Shown here piece after piece: positions 14,581 to 22,748 of a stretch of 38,698 bases of DNA (position 1 is the first letter of the stretch; each line of letters starts with the position of its first letter). The position numbers and the translations under genes are program-made. Origin of the DNA: Methanosarcina sp. UBA5 (GTDB lineage: Archaea; Halobacteriota; Methanosarcinia; Methanosarcinales; Methanosarcinaceae); assembly GCF_002505485.1 (NCBI RefSeq), contig NZ_DAVG01000038.1:1-38698 (forward strand), written 5' to 3'. Below the pieces are notes generated by a model. It ran no database searches, was not told where the DNA came from, and saw only the letters and a list, made by a program, of their open reading frames with translations.

Positions 14581-16650
14581 ATGGATAAAGAACATATTGA
14601 AGAGAAGGAAAAAGCTAGGGGAAATAAAATCCGGCTCCTTGATAAAGATACTATAAATAAAATTGCGGCTGGGGAGGTAATTGAGCGTCCTGCGTCCGCA
14701 GTAAAAGAGCTGATAGACAATTCAATAGATGCAGGAGCTACGGATATCCGAATTGAAATCGAAAAGGGCGGAAAACGTTCCATTCTTGTCCGGGACAATG
14801 GATGCGGTATGGGCAGGGAGGATGCCCTGCTTGCATACAAAAAGCATGCAACAAGCAAGCTCACGCGGATTGAAGATCTTAATACTATTTCTACGATGGG
14901 TTTCAGGGGAGAAGCCCTTTCATCTATTACAGCCGTAGCAAAGGTGGAAATTCTTACCCGGCCTCCGGAAGAGATTACGGGGACCAGGATAATGATCCAT
15001 GGGGGAAAAGTTCTCGAAACTTCGGATGCAGGCACAGCTCCCGGTACATCTGTGAATGTAAAAGACCTGTTTTACAACATCCCGGCAAGGCAGAAATACC
15101 TTAAAAGCGACCGTACCGAACTTGCCCATATTACCGATACGGTAATGCAGCTTGCCTTGGCAAATCCGGAGATTTCGTTTACTCTGCTCAGTGAAGGAAA
15201 GCCAGTTATAAGAAACGCGGGTTCAAGCGAGTCTTTCAAAAGTATTGTAAATCTTCTGGGGCCGGACATAGCTCGTTCAATGCTTCCACTAGAATACAGG
15301 ACCGAAGATTTTGAAATCCTGGGGTACATCTCAAAGCCCGAAACCACTCGAAGGGAAAGCGACCAGCTTTTCCTGTTCGTAAACACCCGCCCTGTAGCTT
15401 CAAGAGCCATCAATAAAGCTATTCGCGACGGATATTATACCAAAATTTCGAAAGAGCGTTATCCTGTGGCAGTGCTCTCTCTTATTGTTGATCCCGGGGA
15501 AGTGGACGTCAATGTACACCCCCGCAAAGCCGAGGTGCGTTTCAGCCGGGAGAAAGAGATTGGGGATGCGGTCACACTTGCGATAGAAAAAGTACTCTCT
15601 GAAAATTCTCTGGCTCCTGAAATCCGGGATAAAAGAGACCGAATTTTTCAGAAAACCTTTGAGGTTTCAGGATCTTCAGGTAGATTGCAGGTCTCCGAAG
15701 CTGCGGAAACTTTTGGACAGAAAGAGGCTGGAAAAAACACCGGAATTCTGGAGAAGGCTGGCTTTCCTGAAAATGGCAAGGTTCTGAGAGATAAGGCTGA
15801 GACTTACGTTTATCCGGTAAAAGATACCGAAAGGAGGCTAAAACGTTCCGAGCGCCTACTGGATTTAACTGCAGAAGGAGGAGCGCAGGAAATCTCAGGC
15901 GATAAAAAGCTGGAGAATAAACTTGAGCAGGAAAGGGAGAATGAAGGAGAAAGTAAAAAGAGAATAGTAGGTATTCAAGAGAATCAAACTGAAAAAACAG
16001 GCTTTGAAGAAGGAGAATTTGAGGGCATAAGTGCAGAAAAGAGTCAAAAACCTAAACAAAAATCGAAAATGGATCCTTTTGATAATCTGCGGGTTATAGG
16101 GCAAGTCTCTAAGCTGTATATCCTTGCCGAAAGGGGAGAAGACCTTGTGCTTATCGACCAGCATGCTGCTCATGAGAGAATTCTTTACGAGCAGGTTTTG
16201 AAAATGAAAAAGTCAAGGGTGCAGGAACTGATCACACCTGTAACCATAGACCTTACCCCTAAAGAGAAAGTGCTTATGGAAGAATATATTCCTTATCTGG
16301 AGAATTGCGGTTTTGGGATTTCAGAATTTGGGGACAATACATACGTAGTCACTTTCGTACCTGAAGTTTTCGGGAGGCTTGAGGATCCCGAGGTTATCCA
16401 TGATGTAGTTTCGGATCTTTTAGCTTCAGGAAAAGTTAAAAAGGACACAGGAATTTCAGAAAAGGTCTGCAAGACCGTCGCATGCAGGGCTGCGATTAAA
16501 GGGGGAGCTGCCTGCAGCCCCAGACAGATGGAAGAGCTAATAGAACAGCTTAAAAAGGCTGAAAATCCTTACTCCTGTCCTCACGGTAGGCCCACTGTTA
16601 TCACATTTACGAAAGGAGAACTGGACCGCATGTTTGCAAGAATCCAGTAA
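14581..16650 (+). CDS. mutL: DNA mismatch repair endonuclease MutL
   Basis: A 689-residue MutL. The GHKL ATPase N-domain has catalytic Glu43 and Asn47 in AVKELIDNSIDAG, then DNGCGMG (72-78) and GFRGEALSSI (about 103-112). A poorly conserved charged linker (about 350-500) is rich in Glu/Lys. The C-terminal dimerisation domain carries the metal-dependent nicking motif DQHAAHERILYE (526-537, fitting DQHA-x2-E-x4-E), ACRAAIKGG and CPHGRP (666-671). This marks it as the nicking-endonuclease type found in organisms without MutH. The start ATG 14581 follows GGATGGAG. Probably cotranscribed with mutS. Confidence 0.97.
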   Translation: MDKEHIEEKEKARGNKIRLLDKDTINKIAAGEVIERPASAVKELIDNSIDAGATDIRIEIEKGGKRSILVRDNGCGMGREDALLAYKKHATSKLTRIEDLNTISTMGFRGEALSSITAVAKVEILTRPPEEITGTRIMIHGGKVLETSDAGTAPGTSVNVKDLFYNIPARQKYLKSDRTELAHITDTVMQLALANPEISFTLLSEGKPVIRNAGSSESFKSIVNLLGPDIARSMLPLEYRTEDFEILGYISKPETTRRESDQLFLFVNTRPVASRAINKAIRDGYYTKISKERYPVAVLSLIVDPGEVDVNVHPRKAEVRFSREKEIGDAVTLAIEKVLSENSLAPEIRDKRDRIFQKTFEVSGSSGRLQVSEAAETFGQKEAGKNTGILEKAGFPENGKVLRDKAETYVYPVKDTERRLKRSERLLDLTAEGGAQEISGDKKLENKLEQERENEGESKKRIVGIQENQTEKTGFEEGEFEGISAEKSQKPKQKSKMDPFDNLRVIGQVSKLYILAERGEDLVLIDQHAAHERILYEQVLKMKKSRVQELITPVTIDLTPKEKVLMEEYIPYLENCGFGISEFGDNTYVVTFVPEVFGRLEDPEVIHDVVSDLLASGKVKKDTGISEKVCKTVACRAAIKGGAACSPRQMEELIEQLKKAENPYSCPHGRPTVITFTKGELDRMFARIQ

Positions 16651-16936
16651 AGAGGGCTGTAACCTGGAAAAATAGCAGTTTAGTTATTTATTTCTTTATT
16701 GGGAGGTATATCTTTCCTAGATTTTTTGAATAAAGTTGGATGATGCCTTCCCTCTTTTTCTCGGTTCATTTAGAATAGAATGCATATACTCCAAAGAGAG
16801 GTTTGTTTCAGCGCGGTTAGAAAATGCAGTTGGGAGACCAAAATATGAAGAGTCTATGGAAATATTATAGAGATATATAACTAGCATGTCCATAATCAAT
16901 CAATATACTTCTATATTGAGAGATCATCCTTAGTTT

Positions 16937-16953
16937 CCTATATATTTATATAA
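16937..16953 (+). promoter_or_regulatory. TATA-rich promoter upstream of the candidate small RNA
   Basis: CTATATATTTATATAA forms a strong box A. Transcription would start about 25 bases downstream, near 16973, exactly where a run of nested inverted repeats begins. Confidence 0.5.
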
Positions 16954-16972
16954 TAGAACTTAAGATGTAGTA

Positions 16973-17140
16973 GTGTGCCAGGCGAGTACTGGCATTTGAA
17001 AAAGGCATCATTCCCAAGACTATTTTTCACACACCAACCCCAAAACCCCAAAGAAGGAACGACTCCCCAATCGTTCCAGAATCCAGGATTAAACCCCATT
17101 TCCAAAAAACAAATCCCCACTCCTGGAATGATGCCACCTC
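16973..17140 (+). ncRNA. Candidate structured small RNA between mutL and cbiD
   Basis: In the 663-base gap between mutL and cbiD, a strong TATA box is followed by a densely folded stretch. It contains the 5' hairpin TGCCAG-GCGAGTA-CTGGCA, GTGTG near the 5' end matching CACAC at about 17028-17034, an outer 11-bp perfect stem (GGCATCATTCC 17004-17014 with GGAATGATGCC 17125-17135), and an inner perfect 7-bp hairpin GGAACGA-CTCCCCAA-TCGTTCC (17056-17077). T-rich sequence follows at 17138-17170. No protein frame is credible. Unpaired segments carry five or more CCCC runs, which could pair with G-rich ribosome sites. I cannot match it to a named RNA. The stems are seen; transcription and function are inferred. 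The remainder of 16651-17313 shows no gene. Confidence 0.5.
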
Positions 17141-17282
17141 TTTTCTATCTATTTTCCATGTTTTCCATATCTTCTATATTTTTGATGTTAGTTTCTTTTA
17201 TCACGTGCAGTAAAACCAGAAAATATGGCAAGTCTTACCCTGAGAATCAATCGAGTTCTTTTCCGATTTTCACGTCAATACA

Positions 17283-17291
17283 TTTATAATA
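17283..17291 (+). promoter_or_regulatory. Promoter of cbiD, probably giving a leaderless mRNA
   Basis: TTTATAATA is centred 27 bases before the cbiD ATG and no Shine-Dalgarno sequence precedes that ATG on the coding strand. Transcription would therefore start at or next to the start codon. Confidence 0.5.
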
Positions 17292-17313
17292 AAAAACCTC
17301 CGAGTATTCTTCC

Positions 17314-18333
17314 ATGATAGATCCTGTTAACAATTTCAAGATCCCCGAAGAATGGATTGTCCGCACCGGGCTTGCCAGGGAAGAACTTGAAACAAAAGTA
17401 GCATCCGGGATGATTGTGGTTCTGAGTGACGGATCTGTCCTCAAACGAGGGTACACTACAGGAACCACAGCAAGTGCTGCTGCAAAAGCCGCTGTCCTTT
17501 CCCTTAAGAAAAAGGTTGATAACGTATCAGTCCCGACTCCTGCAGGATTGAGAGCCCAGCTTGCGGTAAGTGAAGCCTCGCAGGGTCGTGCAATTGTGAA
17601 AAAGATTCAAAACGATCACGAATCCGATATTACCCGGGGGCTTGAATTTGTGGGAGAAGCCAGGGAAGCTGAGGTAATCCGAATCCTGGGAGGAGAAGGC
17701 ATAGGAATTGTAAGAAGGGACGGGCTCCAGGTTCCGAAAGGCCAGCCAGCTATTAACCCGAAACCGATGGAACAGATAAAGGCTGCAGTGCAGGAAGCCG
17801 TAGAAGAATTGGGCCTGAGAGGAGCCGAAGTTACAATCTCAATTCCAGACGGGGAGAGGATCGGAAAAGAGACCCTGAACAGCAGGATAGGAGTTGAAGG
17901 CGGAATTTCCGTACTTGGAAGCACAGGCTTTGTTGAGCCCTGGAACGACCATCTTGGAGAGATGAAAGGAGACCTGATCCGCTGCACGGATAGAGTGGTC
18001 CTGACTACAGGCCGGATAGGAATGCGCTACTCTCACATGCTTTTTCCCGATTATACCGTCGTCATGGTCGGAAGCAGGATCTCGGAAGGGCTTGATTACG
18101 CTTCCGGCGATGTAATTATCTGCGGGCTTCCTGGTCTTGTCCTTAAATGGGGAAATCCAAACATGCTTGAAGGCAGCGGGTACGCAACCGTTGTCGAGAT
18201 GCTTAAAAATGCGCCTAAGAATGCGCGCCTGAAAGAAGCTTTTGAGATGGCAATAGAGAAAGGAAAGGGCGCAAGAATCGTAGTAATCGACAGGGACGGG
18301 GCGGTCCTGATGGATAGTAAGAATGAGAGTTAA
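17314..18333 (+). CDS. cbiD: Cobalt-precorrin-5B C1-methyltransferase CbiD
   Basis: This 339-residue enzyme of the anaerobic (early cobalt insertion) cobalamin pathway methylates C1 of cobalt-precorrin-5B using SAM. Family signatures include KRGYTTGTTASAAAKAA (about 44-60), GIVRRDGLQVPKGQPAINP, a central STGFVEPW motif and GYATVVEML near the C-terminus. Length is normal. Followed after 28 bases by cbiE, which acts later in the same pathway. Cobamides are the cofactors of MttC and MtbC, so this pair supports the methylamine operon in the same window, though it is not linked to it transcriptionally. Confidence 0.95.
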   Translation: MIDPVNNFKIPEEWIVRTGLAREELETKVASGMIVVLSDGSVLKRGYTTGTTASAAAKAAVLSLKKKVDNVSVPTPAGLRAQLAVSEASQGRAIVKKIQNDHESDITRGLEFVGEAREAEVIRILGGEGIGIVRRDGLQVPKGQPAINPKPMEQIKAAVQEAVEELGLRGAEVTISIPDGERIGKETLNSRIGVEGGISVLGSTGFVEPWNDHLGEMKGDLIRCTDRVVLTTGRIGMRYSHMLFPDYTVVMVGSRISEGLDYASGDVIICGLPGLVLKWGNPNMLEGSGYATVVEMLKNAPKNARLKEAFEMAIEKGKGARIVVIDRDGAVLMDSKNES

Positions 18334-18361
18334 TTAAGACAGGTAAAGGGGAAGAAAAATA

Positions 18362-18949
18362 ATGATTATTGTAGGAGTCGGAGTCGGGCCCGGAATGCTC
18401 ACGGAAGAAGGAATAAAGGCTATAAGGAAAGCCTCTGTGGTTTATGGTGCAAAAAGAGCTCTTGAAATTGCCCAGGAGTATATAACATGTGAAGCAAAAC
18501 CGATTAAGGACTATAAGTCGCTTCACCTCCTGCCAGCAGATGCAGTCGTCCTGTCCACAGGCGATCCCATGTTTTCGGGGCTCGGTAAATTCGCAGGGGA
18601 GAAGGATACAGTCATTCCGGGTATTTCCTCGATGCAGGTGGCCTGTGCACGCACAAGAGTGAACCTGACCAACCTCTGCGCAATTACAGCCCACGGTAGG
18701 GACTCGGAACCTGCAAAAGCCGAGTTGATCAGGGAGTTAAAGAACGGAAGAAATATCTTCCTGCTGCCGGAAGAAACCTTTGGATCGCTTGAGGTCGCGG
18801 AAATCCTTAAAGAGCTGGGTATTGAAGCTGAACTTTATACCTGCGAAAACCTCGGCTATCCTGAAGAAAGGATTGCAAAAGGCACGCCTGAAAATCCACC
18901 TGTTCCGGAAACAATTCTTTACGGGCTGCTTATCGTACAAAAAAGGTAA
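18362..18949 (+). CDS. cbiE: Cobalt-precorrin-7 C5-methyltransferase CbiE
   Basis: A 195-residue SAM-dependent methyltransferase of the tetrapyrrole methylase fold. The N-terminus IIVGVGVGPGMLTEEG is the family's glycine-rich strand-loop and VVLSTGDPMFSGLG is the GDP-containing SAM-binding motif; CARTRVNLTN follows. It methylates C5 of cobalt-precorrin-7; the decarboxylating partner CbiT is not adjacent. The start ATG 18362 follows AGGGGAAG. Operon with cbiD. It converges with the prepilin peptidase gene, with only 21 bases between the stop codons. Confidence 0.93.
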   Translation: MIIVGVGVGPGMLTEEGIKAIRKASVVYGAKRALEIAQEYITCEAKPIKDYKSLHLLPADAVVLSTGDPMFSGLGKFAGEKDTVIPGISSMQVACARTRVNLTNLCAITAHGRDSEPAKAELIRELKNGRNIFLLPEETFGSLEVAEILKELGIEAELYTCENLGYPEERIAKGTPENPPVPETILYGLLIVQKR

Positions 18950-18970
18950 TTCTTTGAGCCGAAAACAGAA

Positions 18971-19735
18971 TTAACTTATTATGAGGCGCATGACCGTATA
19001 AAAAATCAAATCCCCGAAAAAGACTGCGGTAATAAAACCCCCTGTGATTGAAAGCATGAACGGCAGACCGGGAGTAACCCAGATATCTTTCTCAATCAAA
19101 CCTTTTTTCAGATACTCCTCAAGTTCTGGATTTTGAGCCGCATCGAAGTTTAGACCTGTACGAGCAAACCTTCTTTTTAGACTTCCGTTTTCATCAAGCT
19201 CAAATTTCTCAAGGAGACCAAGGTGTTTTTTAAATTTCAGGGAAGAAACTTCAGTCCTGTAACCTATAAACATATAAAGCGGATTTTCAACCATCTCAGA
19301 CGAAAAATGCAGGAGATTATAGCCGAACATCCCGAGAGGAACAAGTGCTGTCATTAGAAGAGCATTTTCCAGGACTGTAAAAGTGAAAAGCCCTATTGGT
19401 GGAACTCCGAGCAGGGGATATATTTTTCCTGAAAAGCTAAACACCGGATAAGAAGGAAAAAGGATGGAAAGCACGATCAACCCCTTTGCATCCCCTCCCC
19501 CAAAAGCCCCAAACTGGAAAAGGATATAGACGACGGTAAAAACAAGAATTCCTGAAGAAAAGAGAGACATGAGGTAGGAGACTCCACCTGTGAGAATGTC
19601 ATAAAAAATAAATCCCGCCCCCGATACAAGCATGTATTTCCAGACCTTATTTGAGACCCTGCGGGAGTTAAGGTCCGAATAACATGAATACAATAAAAAG
19701 GGCATACTGAAGAGGATTTTGAGGATTTCTATCAT
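18971..19735 (-). CDS. Archaeal type IV prepilin peptidase (A24 family, FlaK/EppA-like)
   Basis: A 254-residue integral membrane aspartyl protease that removes the class III signal peptide from archaeal pilins or archaellins. Both catalytic aspartates are visible: Asp21 in YSDLNSRRVSN and Asp82 in FGGGDAKG (the GxGD motif). Several hydrophobic helices surround a hydrophilic loop (about 160-215) that is larger than in bacterial enzymes. The C-terminal TPGLPFMLSITGGF helix pair is typical of methanogen members. Which of the two archaeal subtypes it is cannot be decided here. The start ATG lies at 19735. Confidence 0.88.
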   Translation of the reverse strand: MIEILKILFSMPFLLYSCYSDLNSRRVSNKVWKYMLVSGAGFIFYDILTGGVSYLMSLFSSGILVFTVVYILFQFGAFGGGDAKGLIVLSILFPSYPVFSFSGKIYPLLGVPPIGLFTFTVLENALLMTALVPLGMFGYNLLHFSSEMVENPLYMFIGYRTEVSSLKFKKHLGLLEKFELDENGSLKRRFARTGLNFDAAQNPELEEYLKKGLIEKDIWVTPGLPFMLSITGGFITAVFFGDLIFYTVMRLIIS

Positions 19736-19963
19736 TTCAACCCTGTAATGAAATTAGTTTTTATAGTTATTGACATTCAGTACTTATTTACTTTATTGAT
19801 TGTGTGATGAAATGATCGAAAAAAGCTGAAATCCATACCGAATAAATATAATAACAATTTCATAACGTGTCGGGGCAGCCCCTACCATTGTTAACAAGCG
19901 ATAAGCTTATACATAAGAAGTTCTATTTTATGGTGCTTATCCCTTTTAAATATCAAAAGCAAT

Positions 19964-20037
19964 GGGCTCGTGGTCTAGACGGTTATGACGTCGCCTTCAC
20001 ACGGCGGAGGTCCTGAGTTCGAATCTCAGCGGGCCCA
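19964..20037 (+). tRNA. tRNA-Val (anticodon CAC)
   Basis: Acceptor GGGCTCG pairs with CGGGCCC (one G-T pair). The anticodon arm TCGCC-TTCACAC-GGCGG gives anticodon CAC, reading GUG. The T arm is CTGAG-TTCGAAT-CTCAG. There is no encoded CCA. This intact copy marks the left side of the accessory region; its 3' half recurs in decayed form at 22450-22508 and 26790-26872. Confidence 0.95.
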
Positions 20038-20260
20038 TGTTTATTTTTGATAAATATAAGACATCTTCGAATTCTCCGAATCTACATAGTTCTCTGTTTG
20101 CCCATTTAATTTTAGATTTCTATTCAAAATGGAAGCAAGATAGAAATATTTTCTAACTCTTTGGTATTGTTAGGATTGCATCCATATTTTTGAGAATTTC
20201 TTCTGCGATTTTATCGCTTCAATATTTCTTTCGTTTATGTTCTTTCAATATGGATTAATA

Positions 20261-20389
20261 GAATCTATCCCAAAACTCAAAATTTAGTCTCTGAATTCCA
20301 AATTTTAACACCTGCTGGGTTTCAAATTATGAAAATTCCCTTGAAATTCTTGCGGAAATGAGAAACAAAATTGGTTTTGGGATGAACTT
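20261..20389. mobile_element. MITE-like inverted-repeat element, copy A
   Basis: The left end gaatctATCCCAAAAC and the right end GTTTTGGGATgaactt form terminal inverted repeats around about 100 bases of AT-rich DNA. The interior, read on the minus strand (ttttcataatttgaaacccag), resembles copy C at 31689-31818. It lies in the 443-base gap after tRNA-Val, which otherwise holds no gene. Confidence 0.6.
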
Positions 20390-20480
20390 ATTGGAAAAAA
20401 AGGGAGGGAGATAAATAAATAGAGTTGCTACTTAAAGTAGTAAGAAGAAAAAGTCCTATTTATTCTGTTCCTACCTTCAA

Positions 20481-20711
20481 TTATCCTCGATTCTTATTCT
20501 TAAGCTTCTCAAGCAGGCTTGATACTCTTTCCTTCGCATCTTCTGTCTCTTGCACATCTTTGGTGATGGTAATATCCAGAATATCACCTTCCTTGCTGCA
20601 TGCAGGCAACAAAAAGAGAGGGATATTAATTTTTATTGACTCGTCATTCCTTATAAGCAGCACTGCATTACCTTCTTCTATGCGGTCAAGAGTAACTTTG
20701 AAATTTTCCAT
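20481..20711 (-). CDS. DUF3006 family protein
   Basis: A 76-residue protein beginning MENFKVTLDRIEEGNAVLLI, with LFLLPACSKEGDILDITI and a charged C-terminal helix (VSSLLEKLKNK). This is the DUF3006 pattern, a small beta-barrel-like protein often encoded beside ComEC-type metallo-beta-lactamase proteins. It starts two bases after the stop of the MBL gene, so the two are translationally coupled. Molecular function is unknown; a partner or regulator of the neighbouring secreted MBL protein is inferred from conserved association. Confidence 0.82.
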   Translation of the reverse strand: MENFKVTLDRIEEGNAVLLIRNDESIKINIPLFLLPACSKEGDILDITITKDVQETEDAKERVSSLLEKLKNKNRG

Positions 20712-20713
20712 CT

Positions 20714-22000
20714 TCAGCTCTCCAGTTTTGAGATCAGCTTTCCACTATCATCGTAGAGACATGCTGTGTCACCATCGTTGTTCCATATAGGGTCGTCTAA
20801 TTGCCAATAAAGCTCAGTAGCTGAGTTTGTGCCCTTTCCAATAAATACAGTTACTGTGGTTCCTGCATTCAGGGTGTAAGACTGAAACGTATAGGCATGT
20901 TTATTGCCTTCATCTTCAATTTTCCAGCCGTTCAAGGAAACTGGAGAAGACCCCGTGTTCGATATCTGAACCCATTCATCTTGAAGATTCAGGTCGCTCA
21001 CATAAACAGTCGATTTTGCAGAACTTGGAGTTTCTGACTCTTCATTTGTTGAATCTGTAGAAGTGTAAGTTCCATTTCTACTGGAGATAGTCCCGGTTTT
21101 TTCAGTTTTTACGGTATAAGTAGACCCATCGGTTGTAACAGTAATTGTTCCATCCAAGTCTGTTCTGTAGACTTTTGAAGCTTTCTGTAATCTCTCAAGA
21201 ATCTCAGCATGAGGATGTCCATAGTCGTTTCCTGCTCCAACTTCGATAACACTTACTTCAGGACTTACAGCTGAAATGAACAATGCTCCACTACCAGATC
21301 TGCTGGCGTGATGTCCTACTTTTAATATGTCAGAATCTACATTATATCCAGCTTTCATGATGCGTTCCTCTGTTTCAAGGCCTGCATCACCCATGAGCAA
21401 GAATGAAGTAGTTCCGTAAGTTACCTTGAGGACTACTGAGTTTTCGTTCAAATCTTCAGAATATGTCTTTGTAGGATTTAAGACCTCAATATCAACAGCA
21501 GGATCAAAATCGATTTTTTGACCAGCTTGAGCTACTTGGAAGGGAATGTTTTTCTGATCAATAGTGGTCAGCATATTCTCGTAAGTCTTAGAGGTATGAG
21601 GGTATCCACTGTCAACAAAATGCTCTACCTGGAAGTTGTTAAGAATCTCGTTCATTCCGCCAATATGATCAGAATGTGGATGGGTTGCAACTACATAATC
21701 CAGTGTTGAAATTCCTTGGTTCTGCAAGTAAGCTGTGACAACTTTTCCCTGGTCACTTTCTCCTGAGTCAACTAACATGGATTTTCCATCAATTTCCAGG
21801 AGGATTGAGTCTCCTTGATCAACATCTAGGAAATGCACGGTAAGGTTCTGACCTGATTGAGTGACAGTATTTTGAGTAGTTGTAGGAGTTGTTTGTTCCG
21901 AAGCTGTTTCTAAAGGAGTTTCTTTTGGATCTGTACATCCGGATGCAATGAGTATTAGAGTCAGGCAGAAGATTGCGGCAGTCAGTTGTGAGGGGTTCAT
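20714..22000 (-). CDS. Secreted lipoprotein: ComEC-like metallo-beta-lactamase domain plus lamin-tail domain
   Basis: A 428-residue exported protein. An N-terminal lipobox-like signal peptide ends IASGC (Cys22) and is followed by a Thr/Gln-rich linker. The MBL domain (about 53-300) has FLDVDQGDSILLE, the zinc motif HPHSDHIGG (His107, His109, Asp111, His112), LLMGDAG and KVGHHASRSGS, the arrangement of ComEC/Rec2-type hydrolases. A lamin-tail (LTD) beta-sandwich (about 330-425) ends with VSLNGWKIEDEG and DTACLYDDSGKLI. It is probably an extracellular nuclease or phosphodiesterase held at the cell surface; the substrate is unknown. Forms a pair with DUF3006. Confidence 0.88.
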   Translation of the reverse strand: MNPSQLTAAIFCLTLILIASGCTDPKETPLETASEQTTPTTTQNTVTQSGQNLTVHFLDVDQGDSILLEIDGKSMLVDSGESDQGKVVTAYLQNQGISTLDYVVATHPHSDHIGGMNEILNNFQVEHFVDSGYPHTSKTYENMLTTIDQKNIPFQVAQAGQKIDFDPAVDIEVLNPTKTYSEDLNENSVVLKVTYGTTSFLLMGDAGLETEERIMKAGYNVDSDILKVGHHASRSGSGALFISAVSPEVSVIEVGAGNDYGHPHAEILERLQKASKVYRTDLDGTITVTTDGSTYTVKTEKTGTISSRNGTYTSTDSTNEESETPSSAKSTVYVSDLNLQDEWVQISNTGSSPVSLNGWKIEDEGNKHAYTFQSYTLNAGTTVTVFIGKGTNSATELYWQLDDPIWNNDGDTACLYDDSGKLISKLES

Positions 22001-22447
22001 AAATATATTAATGCGTCAGATGTATTAGAAACTTGCATTGAGCTCCCTTAAAACTTATTTTGTTTTTAAAAGCTAAAAAGATGACAATTAATACCAAAAA
22101 GAAGTGTTTTAAGCTTATATTTTTAGAAATATTCGATCTCGAATCCTTTTATCCTAATGCAAGTGTTTTACCTATTCTTTTCTCGGATTCTTATAACTAC
22201 AGAGATCTATTGAATGTAAAAGAAGTTAAAAACTATATTATATGGATATTGGAAAATTCGTTAACTTGTGGTAGCGGGTAGCGAGATTAGCCTCTAGGTT
22301 TCAAAACTATTGATTATTCTAACTCCTATTTACAATGACAGCAAATAAATAGTGAACGTCTAATTTGTCTCCCCTCCCCATACAGCTTATTATGGATTCT
22401 CTTCTCATTACTCGCCGACGTAGATTCGGCATAATAATCTTGTTTTC
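22001..22447. other. AT-rich intergenic DNA
   Basis: A 73-codon open frame on the plus strand (22060-22281) has no ribosome site and no recognisable sequence, so I leave it out. Near 22387-22437 there are short inverted repeats (TTATTATG with CATAATAA, GCCGA with TCGGC). Nothing else is supported. Confidence 0.4.
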
Positions 22448-22449
22448 TT

Positions 22450-22508
22450 CATCAGATCTAAATAGACTTACATGGCTGAAGTTTTGAGTTCGAATCTCAG
22501 CGGGCCCA
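22450..22508 (+). pseudogene. Decayed 3' half of tRNA-Val
   Basis: The last 24 bases (22485-22508) are identical to the T arm and acceptor end of the intact tRNA-Val, including GAGTTCGAATCTCAGCGGGC. The preceding 19 bases match its anticodon region with mostly transition changes (acatggctgaagttttgag against acacggcggaggtcctgag). Upstream similarity fades. It is a direct repeat in the same orientation as the intact gene, as expected for an attachment-site scar or a segmental duplication. Confidence 0.8.
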
Positions 22509-22539
22509 CTCTCTCTTTTTTCTTTTTTCTGATTCTAAG

Positions 22540-22690
22540 AGCGTATAGAGCTTTTTTCCACCTACTCAACTCTTGCTTCATAGTCAGATTTTTCTTCGAG
22601 TTGTTTAACTTTAAGTTAACAGTTAATCTCTTCTTCAAGAGCAATTAAATAAACAGGATTGCCATTCAATTCTGTTTTGAAAACATAAGC
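22540..22690 (-). pseudogene. Ruined 3' end of a coiled-coil protein gene, copy 1
   Basis: The minus strand carries remnants that read LNGNPVYLIALEEEIN and then, in another frame, KSDYEARVE followed by a stop. Copy 2 at 26900-27060 reads ALEEELNFDLK and KSDLEARVEQLEKKLYSS. Both copies lie just after a tRNA-Val 3' end, so tRNA end and gene fragment were duplicated together. Confidence 0.65.
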
Positions 22691-22748
22691 TGTTTCACTA
22701 GGTATGTTCTTACATAAGGGATTAGTTCAAGATTCATCTTTGAGTTTT

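Noticed and set aside
16651..17313. Cobalamin riboswitch upstream of cbiD
   Set aside because: The conserved B12-box sequence was not found, and the cbiD promoter lies downstream of the structured region, so that structure is not in the cbiD leader.
22060..22281. 73-codon plus-strand frame
   Set aside because: No ribosome site and no recognisable sequence; ends in the decayed tRNA region.
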